Of a DNA stretch of 64,000 nucleotides, positions 28,932-37,903 are shown one piece after another (the stretch's first letter is position 1; every line of letters begins with the position of its first letter). The notes below the pieces were generated by a model, which saw only the letters and a program-made list of their open reading frames with translations, searched no databases and was not told the origin of the DNA. Both the position numbers and the translations under genes were made by a program. The DNA comes from Nostoc foliaceum FACHB-393 (lineage in GTDB: Bacteria > Cyanobacteriota > Cyanobacteriia > Cyanobacteriales > Nostocaceae), in assembly GCF_014698505.1 (NCBI RefSeq), contig NZ_JACJTD010000011.1, forward strand, positions 1 to 64,000, in the 5' to 3' direction.

Positions 28932-29852
28932 ATGAAATATAGATTTTGGGCAAGCTATCTGCTTGCTGCTTTAGCATTTCTCCCCTTCGAGTCTGTAAGG
29001 ACTACTCAAGTTTTGGCAACAGAGTCAGTTTACCAACTGGCACAAGCCAAATCTGCTTACACCCAATATATGGTAAATGGCTATAATGAAACCAAACGAA
29101 GAAACTACAGAAAAGCTTTAGGATATTTTCAGCAAGCAGAACGGCTACGTCCTGGAGATAGGTATGCTACTGCTGCAATTAGAAATGTAACAGGTTATAT
29201 TAAACGGGGTAACGCTAGAAATCGTATCGCCTTTGTTCCAGGTAGACCTGGTAGGGTAAGGTCAGCAGGAACACGAGGAAGTTGCTTTCAAACTGGACAA
29301 TATATTATTCCCCTGACACCAACAGATAAAGAAGCTCAACGAACCACAGCAGAGCGTCCCACATTCTATTTCTACATTCCTCAAACCTCGACAACAGTGC
29401 AAGCACTAGAATTTGTTTTGCAGGATGATGATAGCGTTGACCCATTGTATAAGGGAACTTTCAAACCTGTTGGGCAGAATGGTATTGTTAGTGTAAATTT
29501 ACCTGTTAATCAGCCATCTCTACAAATCGGTAAAGAGTATAATTGGATTTTTGCGATGATTTGTGATCCGAGTAACCGCGATAAAGACTCGTATGTACAA
29601 GGTACAATTGTGCGATCGCAAGATGAAAACCTATCTCTTCAGCTAAACCAACCAAACACAGACTTAGATCGTGCAGTTTTATTTGCAACAGCCGGATTTT
29701 GGGAAGATGCTTTGAGAACTTTAGCTAATTTACGCAGCCAGCGTCCTAATGATCCCGAAGTTCAGAAATATTGGGAAGATTTGTTAAATTCAGTAGACAT
29801 TAAAGAAGTTGTAAACAAGCCTTTATTGCCCTGTTGTACTGCCCAGAAATAA
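28932..29852 (+). CDS. Secreted DUF928-family protein
   Basis: A signal peptide at the N-terminus (MKYRFWASYLLAALAFLPF) is followed by a short TPR-like part (RRNYRKALGYFQQAERLRPGDRYAT) and then the DUF928 pattern: RGSC, PTFYFYIPQT, LEFVLQDDDS, YKGTF, GIVSVNLP and KEYNWIFAMICD. DUF928 proteins are exported cyanobacterial proteins of unknown role, sometimes found near CHAT or TPR proteins. I set the start at ATG 28932; an upstream TTG would add 16 residues in front of the signal peptide. The C-terminus has another helical repeat-like pair. Confidence 0.8.
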   Translation: MKYRFWASYLLAALAFLPFESVRTTQVLATESVYQLAQAKSAYTQYMVNGYNETKRRNYRKALGYFQQAERLRPGDRYATAAIRNVTGYIKRGNARNRIAFVPGRPGRVRSAGTRGSCFQTGQYIIPLTPTDKEAQRTTAERPTFYFYIPQTSTTVQALEFVLQDDDSVDPLYKGTFKPVGQNGIVSVNLPVNQPSLQIGKEYNWIFAMICDPSNRDKDSYVQGTIVRSQDENLSLQLNQPNTDLDRAVLFATAGFWEDALRTLANLRSQRPNDPEVQKYWEDLLNSVDIKEVVNKPLLPCCTAQK

Positions 29853-29866
29853 ATTAACAATTACTT

Positions 29867-29900
29867 AAAAACCCGGTTCTCATAGAGAAGCCGGGTTTTT
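29867..29900 (+). terminator. Rho-independent terminator after the DUF928 gene
   Basis: AAAAACCCGGTTCTC (29867-29881) pairs with GAGAAGCCGGGTTTTT (29885-29900), with one bulge and a T-run within the second arm. It begins 15 bp after the stop. Confidence 0.8.
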
Positions 29901-30122
29901 TACGCTTCAATTTAAAAGTAATAAAAGCACTATAACAATCCGATTTGATTTCTGGAATTATTTGCGTAAGAAGGCAACAGTCAAGAAGCCTCTTTGAGTT
30001 ATACTGAATTTTTTCAAAAATCAAATATGAGTTCTGTAGATGATACATATATACTAAAATATACGATGGAATTGCTTGTTGTTACAAATTATTCAACATA
30101 GAGCATCGAAAACGGAGTTGCT

Positions 30123-32291
30123 ATGATCAAACGCCTGCTTGTGGTGGAATCTCCGGGAAAAGTCAAAAAACTCAGTCAAATTCTGGGTTCGGATTGGAAA
30201 GTTCTAGCCAGTTGTGGTCATATCCGAGAACTCAGCAATGAAGGGGACGATTCCTTGGGCTTCGTCATGGACGGCAGTAATGTGCGGTGCAATTACGTCC
30301 CGCGTGACCAACGAGCGAAGGAAACCATCCAGAAGCTCAAGTCTGCGGTAAGGCAGGTTGATGAAGTTGTTTTAGCAACTGACCCAGACCGGGAAGGCGA
30401 GACAATCGCTTGGCATCTCAAAGAAACGCTGGGTTTAAGGGAACCGAAACGAGTAATTTATACTGAGATTACAGCATCGGCGGTGCAGAGTGCGATCGCT
30501 AATCCCAGAAAGCTAGACCAAAACTTAATCGGTGCTGGGTTGTGCCGAGATTGCCTAGATAAGCTGGTAGGTTACAAGGGTAGCCCTTTAGTTTGGGCAT
30601 TGAATAACGGCGCTAAGAGTGTTGGCAGAGTCCAAAGCGCCACGTTGCACCTGATTTGTCAGCGAGAAAACGAAATTCTGGCTTTTGTCCCCCAAGATTA
30701 CTGGAGTGTCTGGGTAGATTATGCGGAAGGATTTCGGGCTTTTTACAAAGGTACGGTTGATTCTGCAAAAGATGCAGCAGACCAAGAAACTGAAACTCAC
30801 GATGACGCGAAAGTGGGTAATAGTCCAGAAACACCAGAGTCTAAGCGTGTTCTTTCCGAAGCAGAGGCTACACGTTTAGTTGAAGAAGCACAGCGACATC
30901 CTCATCGGGTGATTCATTTTGAAGGAAAAATCGTTAACCGCCAGCCACCTCCACCATTTACAACTTCCAGCCTTCAGCAAGCAGCCGGTTCAAAGCTGAG
31001 GTTTGCTCCCGACAAAACTATGGTTGTTGCCCAAAAGCTTTATGAAGCAGGGTTGATAACATATATGCGAACAGACTCAGTAATGCTGAGTCCAGAATTT
31101 TGTGCCAGCGCCCGTAAATGGTTAGAGCAAAACGACCCGCCGAATGTACCGCAGCAAGTTGCCAAGCATCGCAGTAGCAAATCGGCTCAAGAAGCACATG
31201 AAGCGATTCGTCCAACAGATGTATTTCGTCCCTCAGTTCAGTTGCGTTTAGAACTTCCAGATGATGAGTTTAATTTGTATGTGATGATCTGGAAAAGGTC
31301 AATTGCCTCTCAGTGTCGTGCTGCCCAATTGCGTAAAACTTTGGTGATTACTCAGTCTGGTTCCCTACTGTGGTCAGCCAGAGGACAAGTGATTGAATTT
31401 TACGGTTATGCTCGGTACTGGAATAATCTCAGCAAGGATAGTGTTTTACCTTCATTACAACAGGGACAAGCATTAAAACTAGAGAATGCTGGACATGAGA
31501 AAAAGCAAACGCAGCCACCACCCCGTTATAGTGAACCCAAATTGGTGCAATTGATGGAACGTAAAGGTATTGGTCGCCCAAGTACTTATGCTCCTACTGT
31601 TGCTACCTTAAAAAAACGCAATTATGTCGAGTTGAAAAAAGACCATCTTCAGCCTACAGCGTTAGGGTTAGAAGTTGATGCGTTTTTGCTCAAAGCACTG
31701 CCGGATTTACTTGAGGCTGAATTCACAGCGAAAATGGAAGATGCTCTTGATGCAATTTCTGAAGGAAAAAACTCTTGGCAGCATTATTTAACTAGTTGGA
31801 ATCAGAATTACTTTATACCAGCGCTTTCCAAAGCTAAAACTATAGTTCCAAGTTCCTCAATAGTAAAAGCTAATGTGATAAGCGATCGCAAATATGAAAC
31901 TTCCAAGACTCGATGCCCTGAATGCAAAAATTTTCTCGCAAAAATTCCGAGTATTAAGGTTAAAAAGAAATATTTCCTCAAATGTACAAAAGGCTGTGAA
32001 AATGTCGTGCTATTTTGGAGCGACTTTAACAAAACTTGGCAGCCACCACAAACTAAAACAGTCCAAACTGAAAATCAACAAAAGCCTCCCGTGAAGATGA
32101 CGGCATATCCCTGCCCGGTATGTAAGAAACCTTTAGAGGAGTACAGTTACATCAAAGAGGGGCAGAGTAAGACAATGTTGCGATGTTCTGACCCACAATC
32201 TCGTAAGGATACCAAACATAAAGATGTAGCTTATTTCAGTACCCAAAAAGGGTGGTGGAGTCCTAAGTTTGGGGAGATATCAAAAATTTAA
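30123..32291 (+). CDS. topA: DNA topoisomerase I (type IA), short variant
   Basis: It relaxes negative supercoils through a 5'-phosphotyrosine link. The TOPRIM domain has Glu9 (VVESPGK) and DPDRE (87-91); the catalytic Tyr314 is in LITYMRTDSV. The C-terminus has two Cys-rich parts, CPECKNF...KCTKGC and CPVCKKP...RCSDP, the first a four-Cys topoisomerase zinc finger. At 722 residues it is shorter than the usual cyanobacterial TopA (about 880). CRDCLDKLVGY replaces the common RRxLDRLVGY motif. I infer an accessory paralogue rather than the main enzyme. GGAG 5 nt before the ATG supports the start. Confidence 0.9.
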   Translation: MIKRLLVVESPGKVKKLSQILGSDWKVLASCGHIRELSNEGDDSLGFVMDGSNVRCNYVPRDQRAKETIQKLKSAVRQVDEVVLATDPDREGETIAWHLKETLGLREPKRVIYTEITASAVQSAIANPRKLDQNLIGAGLCRDCLDKLVGYKGSPLVWALNNGAKSVGRVQSATLHLICQRENEILAFVPQDYWSVWVDYAEGFRAFYKGTVDSAKDAADQETETHDDAKVGNSPETPESKRVLSEAEATRLVEEAQRHPHRVIHFEGKIVNRQPPPPFTTSSLQQAAGSKLRFAPDKTMVVAQKLYEAGLITYMRTDSVMLSPEFCASARKWLEQNDPPNVPQQVAKHRSSKSAQEAHEAIRPTDVFRPSVQLRLELPDDEFNLYVMIWKRSIASQCRAAQLRKTLVITQSGSLLWSARGQVIEFYGYARYWNNLSKDSVLPSLQQGQALKLENAGHEKKQTQPPPRYSEPKLVQLMERKGIGRPSTYAPTVATLKKRNYVELKKDHLQPTALGLEVDAFLLKALPDLLEAEFTAKMEDALDAISEGKNSWQHYLTSWNQNYFIPALSKAKTIVPSSSIVKANVISDRKYETSKTRCPECKNFLAKIPSIKVKKKYFLKCTKGCENVVLFWSDFNKTWQPPQTKTVQTENQQKPPVKMTAYPCPVCKKPLEEYSYIKEGQSKTMLRCSDPQSRKDTKHKDVAYFSTQKGWWSPKFGEISKI

Positions 32292-32300
32292 CTAATTAGA

Positions 32301-32324
32301 AGCCCAGAGACATCGCTCTGGGCT
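32301..32324 (+). terminator. Terminator of topA
   Basis: AGCCCAGAG (32301-32309) pairs with CTCTGGGCT (32316-32324) around ACATCG and is followed by TTT. It lies between topA and the convergent higA and may serve both. Confidence 0.7.
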
Positions 32325-32348
32325 TTACACATTCTATTAGACTGCTAA

Positions 32349-32648
32349 TTAAAAAGGCTGTAAATTGATAGGAGATATTTTTTTCAAACTTTCAGATTCT
32401 TGTGCAGCATTCCAAAGATCGTAGTTTTGCTGAAGATTTAACCAAAGTTCTGGAGTCGTTTGAAAAGCTATTGCTAAACGAAGCGCCATAGTGGGAGAAA
32501 CACCAGCTTGCTCATTTACAATTTCTGAAACTGTTTTACGCGAGACATCTAAAATCTCAGCTAGCTGAGTATTGGTCATCTTTAAAGGTTCTAAATATTG
32601 ACGCTTAATCAAAGCACCAGGATGTCTCGGCTTTCTTTTAGTTATCAT
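32349..32648 (-). CDS. higA: HigA-type antitoxin
   Basis: This is the DNA-binding antitoxin of the HigBA toxin-antitoxin type. It has the family pattern HPGALIKRQYLEPLKMTNTQLAEILDVSRKTVSEIVNEQAGVSP, an XRE helix-turn-helix, followed by MALRLAIAFQTTPELWLNLQQNYDLW. Length is 99 residues from ATG 32648; the start sits 10 bp after the higB stop, so toxin then antitoxin is the gene order, as is usual for this type. A longer frame would overlap higB and add 19 atypical residues. Confidence 0.9.
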   Translation of the reverse strand: MITKRKPRHPGALIKRQYLEPLKMTNTQLAEILDVSRKTVSEIVNEQAGVSPTMALRLAIAFQTTPELWLNLQQNYDLWNAAQESESLKKISPINLQPF

Positions 32649-32658
32649 AATCAAATTC

Positions 32659-32862
32659 CTAGTGATAATCTTCGTAATCAACAACGTAAGCATTACCATC
32701 TTCAAATTGAAAGGTTACACGCCAATTTCCAGATACTTTTACCGACCATTCATTTTTGCGATCGCCTTTTAACTGGTGAAGCCTAGAACCTGGGTATCTC
32801 ATGTCCTCAACTTGAGAAGATGCATGAAGTCTATCAAGAATATCTAGAATCTGGTGAGCCAA
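32659..32862 (-). pseudogene. higB: HigB-type toxin, N-terminally truncated
   Basis: HigB is a ribosome-dependent mRNA endonuclease of the RelE fold. The visible part has the family's C-terminal two thirds: ILDRLHASSQVEDMRYPGSRLHQLKGDRKNEWSV, NWRVTFQF and VVDYEDYH. Full proteins have about 92 residues; this frame has 67, begins at a TTG, and has TGA three codons upstream. The missing ~25 residues are not found in any frame nearby. The N-terminal helix is part of the fold, so I infer a disabled toxin beside an intact antitoxin. Confidence 0.75.
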
Positions 32863-32899
32863 AAAAGCTCACTTCATAACCTTTTTGAATTCTTAATTA

Positions 32900-33415
32900 T
32901 CAACACGAACTGACTTTAGCCGCAAGTTCTGCTAGGTTCATCTGCTCGTAGTGTTCAAAAGGTTGATGAATCCAGGGGTTTTCAGCTAAATAATCAACAT
33001 AATAATTGGGTGCTATAACTGAACAGGCTTTATACCAAAGAACGGCGGTGCGAATTTCCTCAATGGGGAAATCAGTATTTTGCTTGAGCCAAGGTATAGT
33101 CTGTTGGAGTGTTACCCCAGAATCTACTAAGTCATCCACTAGGAGAATGCGCGAACCTAACTTTTCGGCGGTCATCGTCAAGTGGCGAGAGAAAATTAAA
33201 TTACTTCTTTCTTGCTTACCAGGGCCACTGTAAGATGAGGTTGCTAAAATTGCCAGTGGTTGCTGGTATATACGGGAGAGAATATCTCCAATTCGTAGTC
33301 CTCCTCTAGCAATACAGATAATCTGGTTGAATTCCCAACCGGATTCATAAATCTGAATAGCCAGTTGTTCAATTTTTTGGTGATAATCTGACCAAGAAAC
33401 ATAAAGGTCTGGCAT
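32900..33415 (-). CDS. Phosphoribosyltransferase-family protein
   Basis: This type I PRTase fold protein carries the PRPP-binding motif ILLVDDLVDSGVTL at about residues 89-102, preceded by IICIARGGLRIGDIL (the PPi loop). It resembles xanthine/guanine phosphoribosyltransferases in length (171 residues) and in the hood-like ending WIHQPFEHYEQM. It likely works in purine salvage, but some members of this group have other substrates. The N-terminal MPDLYVSWSDYH fits the group. Confidence 0.85.
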   Translation of the reverse strand: MPDLYVSWSDYHQKIEQLAIQIYESGWEFNQIICIARGGLRIGDILSRIYQQPLAILATSSYSGPGKQERSNLIFSRHLTMTAEKLGSRILLVDDLVDSGVTLQQTIPWLKQNTDFPIEEIRTAVLWYKACSVIAPNYYVDYLAENPWIHQPFEHYEQMNLAELAAKVSSC

Positions 33416-33439
33416 AAGTCTCAGGGGAGTGGTAGATGG

Positions 33440-33525
33440 CTAGTATTGAAGGCGATGTCTACGACGGACGGGCTGTGACGCTCCTGCGGACGCTCGAGTA
33501 CTCGCTACCGCTATCGGTGACGCAA
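33440..33525. repeat. Dispersed GATGTCTACGACGGGCTGCG-type repeat
   Basis: GGCGATGTCTACGACGGACG and the following GACGCTC...GCTCGAGTACTCGCTACCGCTA stretch are typical Nostoc spacer repeats. A shorter copy, GCGATGTCTACGACGGGCTG, is at about 18269-18290, upstream of another plus-strand gene, and GGACTCGCTACCGCT recurs near 61821. Confidence 0.6.
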
Positions 33526-33556
33526 ACTTTTTATTTTAATATGAGCGTAAGTTATT

Positions 33557-35008
33557 ATGAAATATTCTGTCGCTGATGGCGATGCCCAACGAGATCCTCT
33601 CAGTGAAAAACTTGACTTGAAAACAAAGCTGGCTTACGGTGCAGGAGATTTAGGGCCAGCAATTACTGCAAATATCTCCGTCTTTTTTCTGCTGGTTTTC
33701 TTCACGAATGTCGCTGGTATCCCTGCGGGTTTAGCTGGCAGTATTTTAATGATTGGCAAAATCTGGGATGGAGTTAATGATCCAGTTGTCGGGTTCCTGA
33801 CTGATAAAACGAAATCTCGTCGTTGGGGTCGTCGTCTTCCTTGGATGTTTTATGGAGCAATCCCCTTTGGAATTTTCTTTTTCTTGCAGTGGATTGTACC
33901 GCAATTTAGTGCAAATCAGAGTGAGAATATTTGGCCGCTATTCTGGTATTACGTAGCGATTGGGGTGATATCTCAGGCGTTCTACACGGTTGTGAATTTG
34001 CCTTATACGGCAATGACTCCAGAATTAACTCAAGATTACGACGAACGCACTAGCCTTAACAGCTATCGTTTTACATTTTCCATTGGTGGCAGCATTTTAT
34101 CGTTGATTTTAACGCAAATTGTTTTTTCTCAAATTAGCGATCGCCAACAACAATTTCTCGTCTTAGCAACAGTTTGTACTGTAATTTCGATTTTAGGATT
34201 ATATTGGTGCGTTTTTGGAGTCCGCGATCGCATCTTGGCTTTTGAGGCTAAACGCATCCAAACCGAGGAACCCGCATCTCTCCCCTTCTTTGAACAGCTA
34301 AAAATTGTCTTTAGTAATCGACCTTTTTTATTTGTTATTGGTATATATCTTTTTTCTTGGCTAGGTGTGCAGGTGACAGCCAGCATTATTCCCTATTTTG
34401 TAGTCAATTGTATGGGTCTTAAAGAATCAGATGTACCCACAGTGATGATTGCAGTCCAAGGAACTGCCCTGCTGATGCTATTTGTTTGGGGGGCGCTGAG
34501 TAAAAAAATCGGGAAAAAAATTGTTTATTTTCTGGGAATGAGTTTATGGATAATAGCAGCAGCCGGACTATTTTTCTTACAACCTGGTCAAATAGTTTTG
34601 ATGTATTTTATGGCTGTCATGGCAGGTATTGGTGTATCCACAGCTTATCTAATTCCCTGGTCGATGATTCCAGATGTGATTGAATTAGATGAACTGCAAA
34701 CTGGACAACGCAGAGAAGGCATTTTTTATGGCTTCATGGTTTTGCTACAAAAATTTGGTTTAGCTTTCGGACTGTTTTTAGTGGGAAATGCTTTGCAAGT
34801 ATCTGGTTTCAAAGAAACTGTAGCCGGAAGTCCACTACCCATCCAACCGGAATCGGCACTGTTTGCTATTCGCATTGCTGTTGGGCCGATACCTACCGTT
34901 TGTTTGCTTTGTGGCTTAGTTTTAACGTATTTTTACCCAATTACCCGCGAGATGCACGCAGAAATCATGCTGAAACTCAAAGAACGACAAGAAAAAAAGG
35001 GAAGTTAA
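33557..35008 (+). CDS. GPH-family (MelB-like) sugar-cation symporter
   Basis: This is a 483-residue membrane protein with about twelve segments. The N-terminus KTKLAYGAGDLGPAITANISVFFLLVFFTNVAG and DPVVGFLTDKTKSRRWGRRLPWMFYGAIPFG are typical of the glycoside-pentoside-hexuronide:cation symporter family, with the cation-site Asp (WDGVNDPVVG). Substrates in this family are oligosaccharides or other glycosides; which one cannot be told. No sugar-metabolism genes adjoin it. The protein is complete. Confidence 0.9.
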   Translation: MKYSVADGDAQRDPLSEKLDLKTKLAYGAGDLGPAITANISVFFLLVFFTNVAGIPAGLAGSILMIGKIWDGVNDPVVGFLTDKTKSRRWGRRLPWMFYGAIPFGIFFFLQWIVPQFSANQSENIWPLFWYYVAIGVISQAFYTVVNLPYTAMTPELTQDYDERTSLNSYRFTFSIGGSILSLILTQIVFSQISDRQQQFLVLATVCTVISILGLYWCVFGVRDRILAFEAKRIQTEEPASLPFFEQLKIVFSNRPFLFVIGIYLFSWLGVQVTASIIPYFVVNCMGLKESDVPTVMIAVQGTALLMLFVWGALSKKIGKKIVYFLGMSLWIIAAAGLFFLQPGQIVLMYFMAVMAGIGVSTAYLIPWSMIPDVIELDELQTGQRREGIFYGFMVLLQKFGLAFGLFLVGNALQVSGFKETVAGSPLPIQPESALFAIRIAVGPIPTVCLLCGLVLTYFYPITREMHAEIMLKLKERQEKKGS

Positions 35009-35010
35009 CT

Positions 35011-35061
35011 AATTCGTAATTCGTAGTTAAGAATTCAATTACGAATTACGAATTACGAATT
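35011..35061. repeat. AATTCGTAATTCGTA inverted repeat between convergent genes
   Basis: AATTCGTAATTCGTA (35011-35025) is matched by TACGAATTACGAATT (35040-35054, with a third copy to 35061). It lies between a symporter gene and the convergent EF-hand gene and may form a hairpin that stops both. The AATTCGTA unit is a common Nostoc spacer motif. Confidence 0.55.
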
Positions 35062-35064
35062 ATT

Positions 35065-37401
35065 TTAAATCGTTTCTGTAAACATACCAGTTCGAGCAAA
35101 CTCTTCTTCTTCAGGGGTGAAGAGTGGAGGTTTATCTACAAGGCTAGGCTCAAAGTAGTATGTCTCTTGCAGAAATTTTCCACTAATGACAGCCTCCTCT
35201 AAATCCTTAATGTGGTTTTGTGCAACAATACATGCTTCCTTGAGGTTATTCTGATCGCCCTTCTCTAGCAGCTTTGGTAATTCCGTTTTTAACCCTGTCA
35301 GCCGCGCCAATGGCTTGAGAATTCCGTAGATGTTGTAGATGCGAGCAGTTTCTATGCTGGTGTATTTGAGGGCATTGGCTCTGGCTAACTCTGAGTCAAG
35401 GCTGGGCCAAAAGCGGGTGGTGTAGAATGCTTTCTCATCCTTTTGATACCACTCCTCCGATCGCGCAATGGAAGAAGAAACGGTATTATGTAGCTTCCAA
35501 AAGAATAAGCGCAGGGAGGAACCATCGACTACGGTGGATAACTTCGCCTCTAGTGACACCTCAAAGTCAGTCAGGTTGGGATCACGCCCAAGTACCAGGT
35601 ACTCCACAGGATACATATCCACTTCCTTATTTTGCACAACGTACATATTCAGGTGATGGCGGCAATAGGGACAGGGGTACATCGTGGCAAACAGTTGGAA
35701 GAAGTCTTTGAAGATTGCCACTGCGGCTTTTTGCTGTACGTCGGTTTTGGTACACACAATCTCGGCCGTAGTATGGAAGAAACGCCACACTGCTGGGCCG
35801 ATGTAGTAGGGGAAGCTGACTCGCATCTGGGAATCCTTCACCTCAGTCCGATCTAAATAGACATCAATGAATGCTACATACTGCGATAGCGCCCCTGATT
35901 CTCGCCCAAATTCTAGGCGTTCGCGCCGTTTCTGCACTCCATTTAGGTAGTGATGCGTTAACCGCCATGCTTGTTTGAGGATCAATTTCTGTTTGGGAGT
36001 GCAATGGAGAAAATTTTCTGCAACATCCGCCCCGTAGCGGTTAAATTCTCCTGAGTTTTTTGTACACTGATACCACTCATCCAAAGCCGCCTCGTCGGGT
36101 ACGGTGTTGCTTTGGATATCTGCTGTTGTAGAAACACTAAAGGCCGCCAACAATTTCGGCATGAAGTCTTCATACCAGTATGCTACAGGCATGATTGCAC
36201 CATCTATTTCCTCGGTTGCTTGCGAGAGGATGACGCGGTTCCATTTGTTCAAATAGTCTTTTGGATTTCCTTCAGATTTAGTTGGTGGTGGAGCCATTTC
36301 TTCATCTAGTTCTATTCCCCTCAAACGATTGAGTTCGTTAATGGCTAGCACACCTTCCACGATGTCGCCCAAGCTGAGACTTTTCTTTTTGATGGTAATT
36401 GCAAACTCGACTCCAGCAGCAAACTTTTCTTTGACATTGGCAAATTTACTCCGCGCCTCTAAAATTGCTTGCTGCTCTGCCAACATTTCTGGTGTCTTTG
36501 CCACTGTTTGCCAGTTTTTGATCCGCTCCTGCAATCGGGAATATTCATCGGCAATTGATTCAACCACTGCATCTAAGACGGGATAGCAATCTTCAGAGAC
36601 TATACCTAATGCTTTGTATAGTGCGATCGCTTGCTTAACAAACTCCACAAAATCAGTAATTCTGTATGGCAAGTTTTTCACCCGCAAGTGAGTTTCGTGG
36701 TTGGCGGAGAAACTCTCACGGAAACTGCGGTAAGCTGCTCCTTGAATCAAACGAAACAAACCAATCTGCATTTGTAAGCGGGAGGTTCCGCTTGTTTTCT
36801 GATTTGGTGAGTTTGGGTGTTGTACTAACTCTTCTCTTAGCTGTGCCAACTCTGGAGTCGTTGCTTCTTGCGTCGGCTGGGTGCTGGCTGCTGCGGCCTC
36901 ATTGGAAGTAGCAACTGTCTTGAGTGAACTGTTAAGGGAAATCGGTGAGTCTTGATAGCCAGTTTTGCTCTCTGACTCTTCCGGTACTAGCTGACAGAAT
37001 TCCTCAAAGTCAATTGAGCCATCGCCATCATGATCTACTTCCCGCAACATCTCATTCAATTCAGCGTCTGTCAGCCCAAACTGAGTCATAACAGTCCGCA
37101 ACTCGGCGGCAGTAATTTCACCGCTACCGTCTTCATCAAAGGCGCTGAAGGCTAACTTGAGGCGGCTTTGGCGATCGCCTACTTTCGCTATCATCAGCGT
37201 TTTAAATTCTTCAAAGTCGATAGTGCCTGACAAGTCAACGTCAATCTCCTTGATCAAGTCACGCAGCCCTGCTTCCGTGGGATTTTGCCCAAGCGATCGC
37301 ATTACCTCCCCTAGTTCCTCAGTTGAGATCGCTCCGTTGCCGTCTACGTCTAATACCTTGAAAGCTTGCCACAATTTTTCTATTTCTTGTTCATCAATCA
37401 T
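35065..37401 (-). CDS. Calmodulin-like EF-hand protein fused to an Erv/ALR-like thiol oxidase domain
   Basis: The first ~140 residues form four canonical EF-hand loops: 18-29 (DVDGNGAISTEE), 54-65 (DVDLSGTIDFEE), 89-100 (DEDGSGEITAAE) and 123-134 (DHDGDGSIDFEE). All have acidic residues at positions 1, 3 and 12, so calcium binding is expected. A linker and a helical unknown region (about 210-525) follow. The C-terminal part (about 530-670) has GPAVWRFFHTTAE, then YPCPYCRHHL with Cys577-x2-Cys580, then FFWKLHNTVSSSIA at about 633-646; this matches the order of Erv1/ALR sulfhydryl oxidases, which use FAD and a CxxC to make disulfides. No signal peptide is visible. The fusion suggests calcium control of a thiol redox activity, an inference. 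Start ATG 37401. Confidence 0.8.
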   Translation of the reverse strand: MIDEQEIEKLWQAFKVLDVDGNGAISTEELGEVMRSLGQNPTEAGLRDLIKEIDVDLSGTIDFEEFKTLMIAKVGDRQSRLKLAFSAFDEDGSGEITAAELRTVMTQFGLTDAELNEMLREVDHDGDGSIDFEEFCQLVPEESESKTGYQDSPISLNSSLKTVATSNEAAAASTQPTQEATTPELAQLREELVQHPNSPNQKTSGTSRLQMQIGLFRLIQGAAYRSFRESFSANHETHLRVKNLPYRITDFVEFVKQAIALYKALGIVSEDCYPVLDAVVESIADEYSRLQERIKNWQTVAKTPEMLAEQQAILEARSKFANVKEKFAAGVEFAITIKKKSLSLGDIVEGVLAINELNRLRGIELDEEMAPPPTKSEGNPKDYLNKWNRVILSQATEEIDGAIMPVAYWYEDFMPKLLAAFSVSTTADIQSNTVPDEAALDEWYQCTKNSGEFNRYGADVAENFLHCTPKQKLILKQAWRLTHHYLNGVQKRRERLEFGRESGALSQYVAFIDVYLDRTEVKDSQMRVSFPYYIGPAVWRFFHTTAEIVCTKTDVQQKAAVAIFKDFFQLFATMYPCPYCRHHLNMYVVQNKEVDMYPVEYLVLGRDPNLTDFEVSLEAKLSTVVDGSSLRLFFWKLHNTVSSSIARSEEWYQKDEKAFYTTRFWPSLDSELARANALKYTSIETARIYNIYGILKPLARLTGLKTELPKLLEKGDQNNLKEACIVAQNHIKDLEEAVISGKFLQETYYFEPSLVDKPPLFTPEEEEFARTGMFTETI

Positions 37402-37489
37402 GGTTTTGTTCCAATTCCATAGTTGTCACTAATAAATTTATTACCATGTTTTTTAACAGCTACTTCAATGCTGTCTTTTTATATTCAGT

Positions 37490-37605
37490 AAATAGCAAGT
37501 ATCAGGAACAACTGAATTTTATCTAAACGTTATTTGCAGTCGCCTTATAAATTTGTCATTTGATTATTGTTGCAATAAATGCAGATTTACGGGTTTAATT
37601 ACAAC
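37490..37605. repeat. Copy 1 of a diverged ~115-bp non-coding duplication
   Basis: It begins AAATAGCAAGTATCAGGAAC and ends near ACGGGTTTAATTACAA. Aligned by eye with 39636-39750, the first 25 bases differ at one position and blocks such as TTGCAGTC-CCTT and TTTACGGG are kept throughout. It lies 90-205 bp upstream of the EF-hand gene, in the position of a promoter or leader. Confidence 0.75.
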
Positions 37606-37801
37606 CGATTTTAGAGCAACTAAGTAAGTCAGCGAGAATAAATAAAACTATATTAAGTAATACAAAAAATCTTATAATTGTTTTATGGCAAGTGTTTTAG
37701 CCGTAATCTAAAAACTAATTTTCTCACTACAAACCTTTGATTATTTATGCTTCTATAAAGCGGTTCCCGCTTAGATGCGGCACAAAATTATATCGCCAAG
37801 T

Positions 37802-37830
37802 GTAGGGGCACGGCAGTGCCGTGCCCCTAC
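37802..37830. repeat. GTAGGGGCACGGC palindrome
   Basis: GTAGGGGCACGGC (37802-37814) pairs exactly with GCCGTGCCCCTAC (37818-37830) around AGT. This is a familiar dispersed palindrome of Nostoc genomes. It may act as a terminator for the methyltransferase gene, whose stop is 250 bp to the right on the minus strand. Confidence 0.65.
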
Positions 37831-37903
37831 GGGTGTACTTCACGTAAACGAGAACCCCTATAGTTGTAAAAAGTTTGAAAAGTATTAGGCGAATAGAATG
37901 ATG

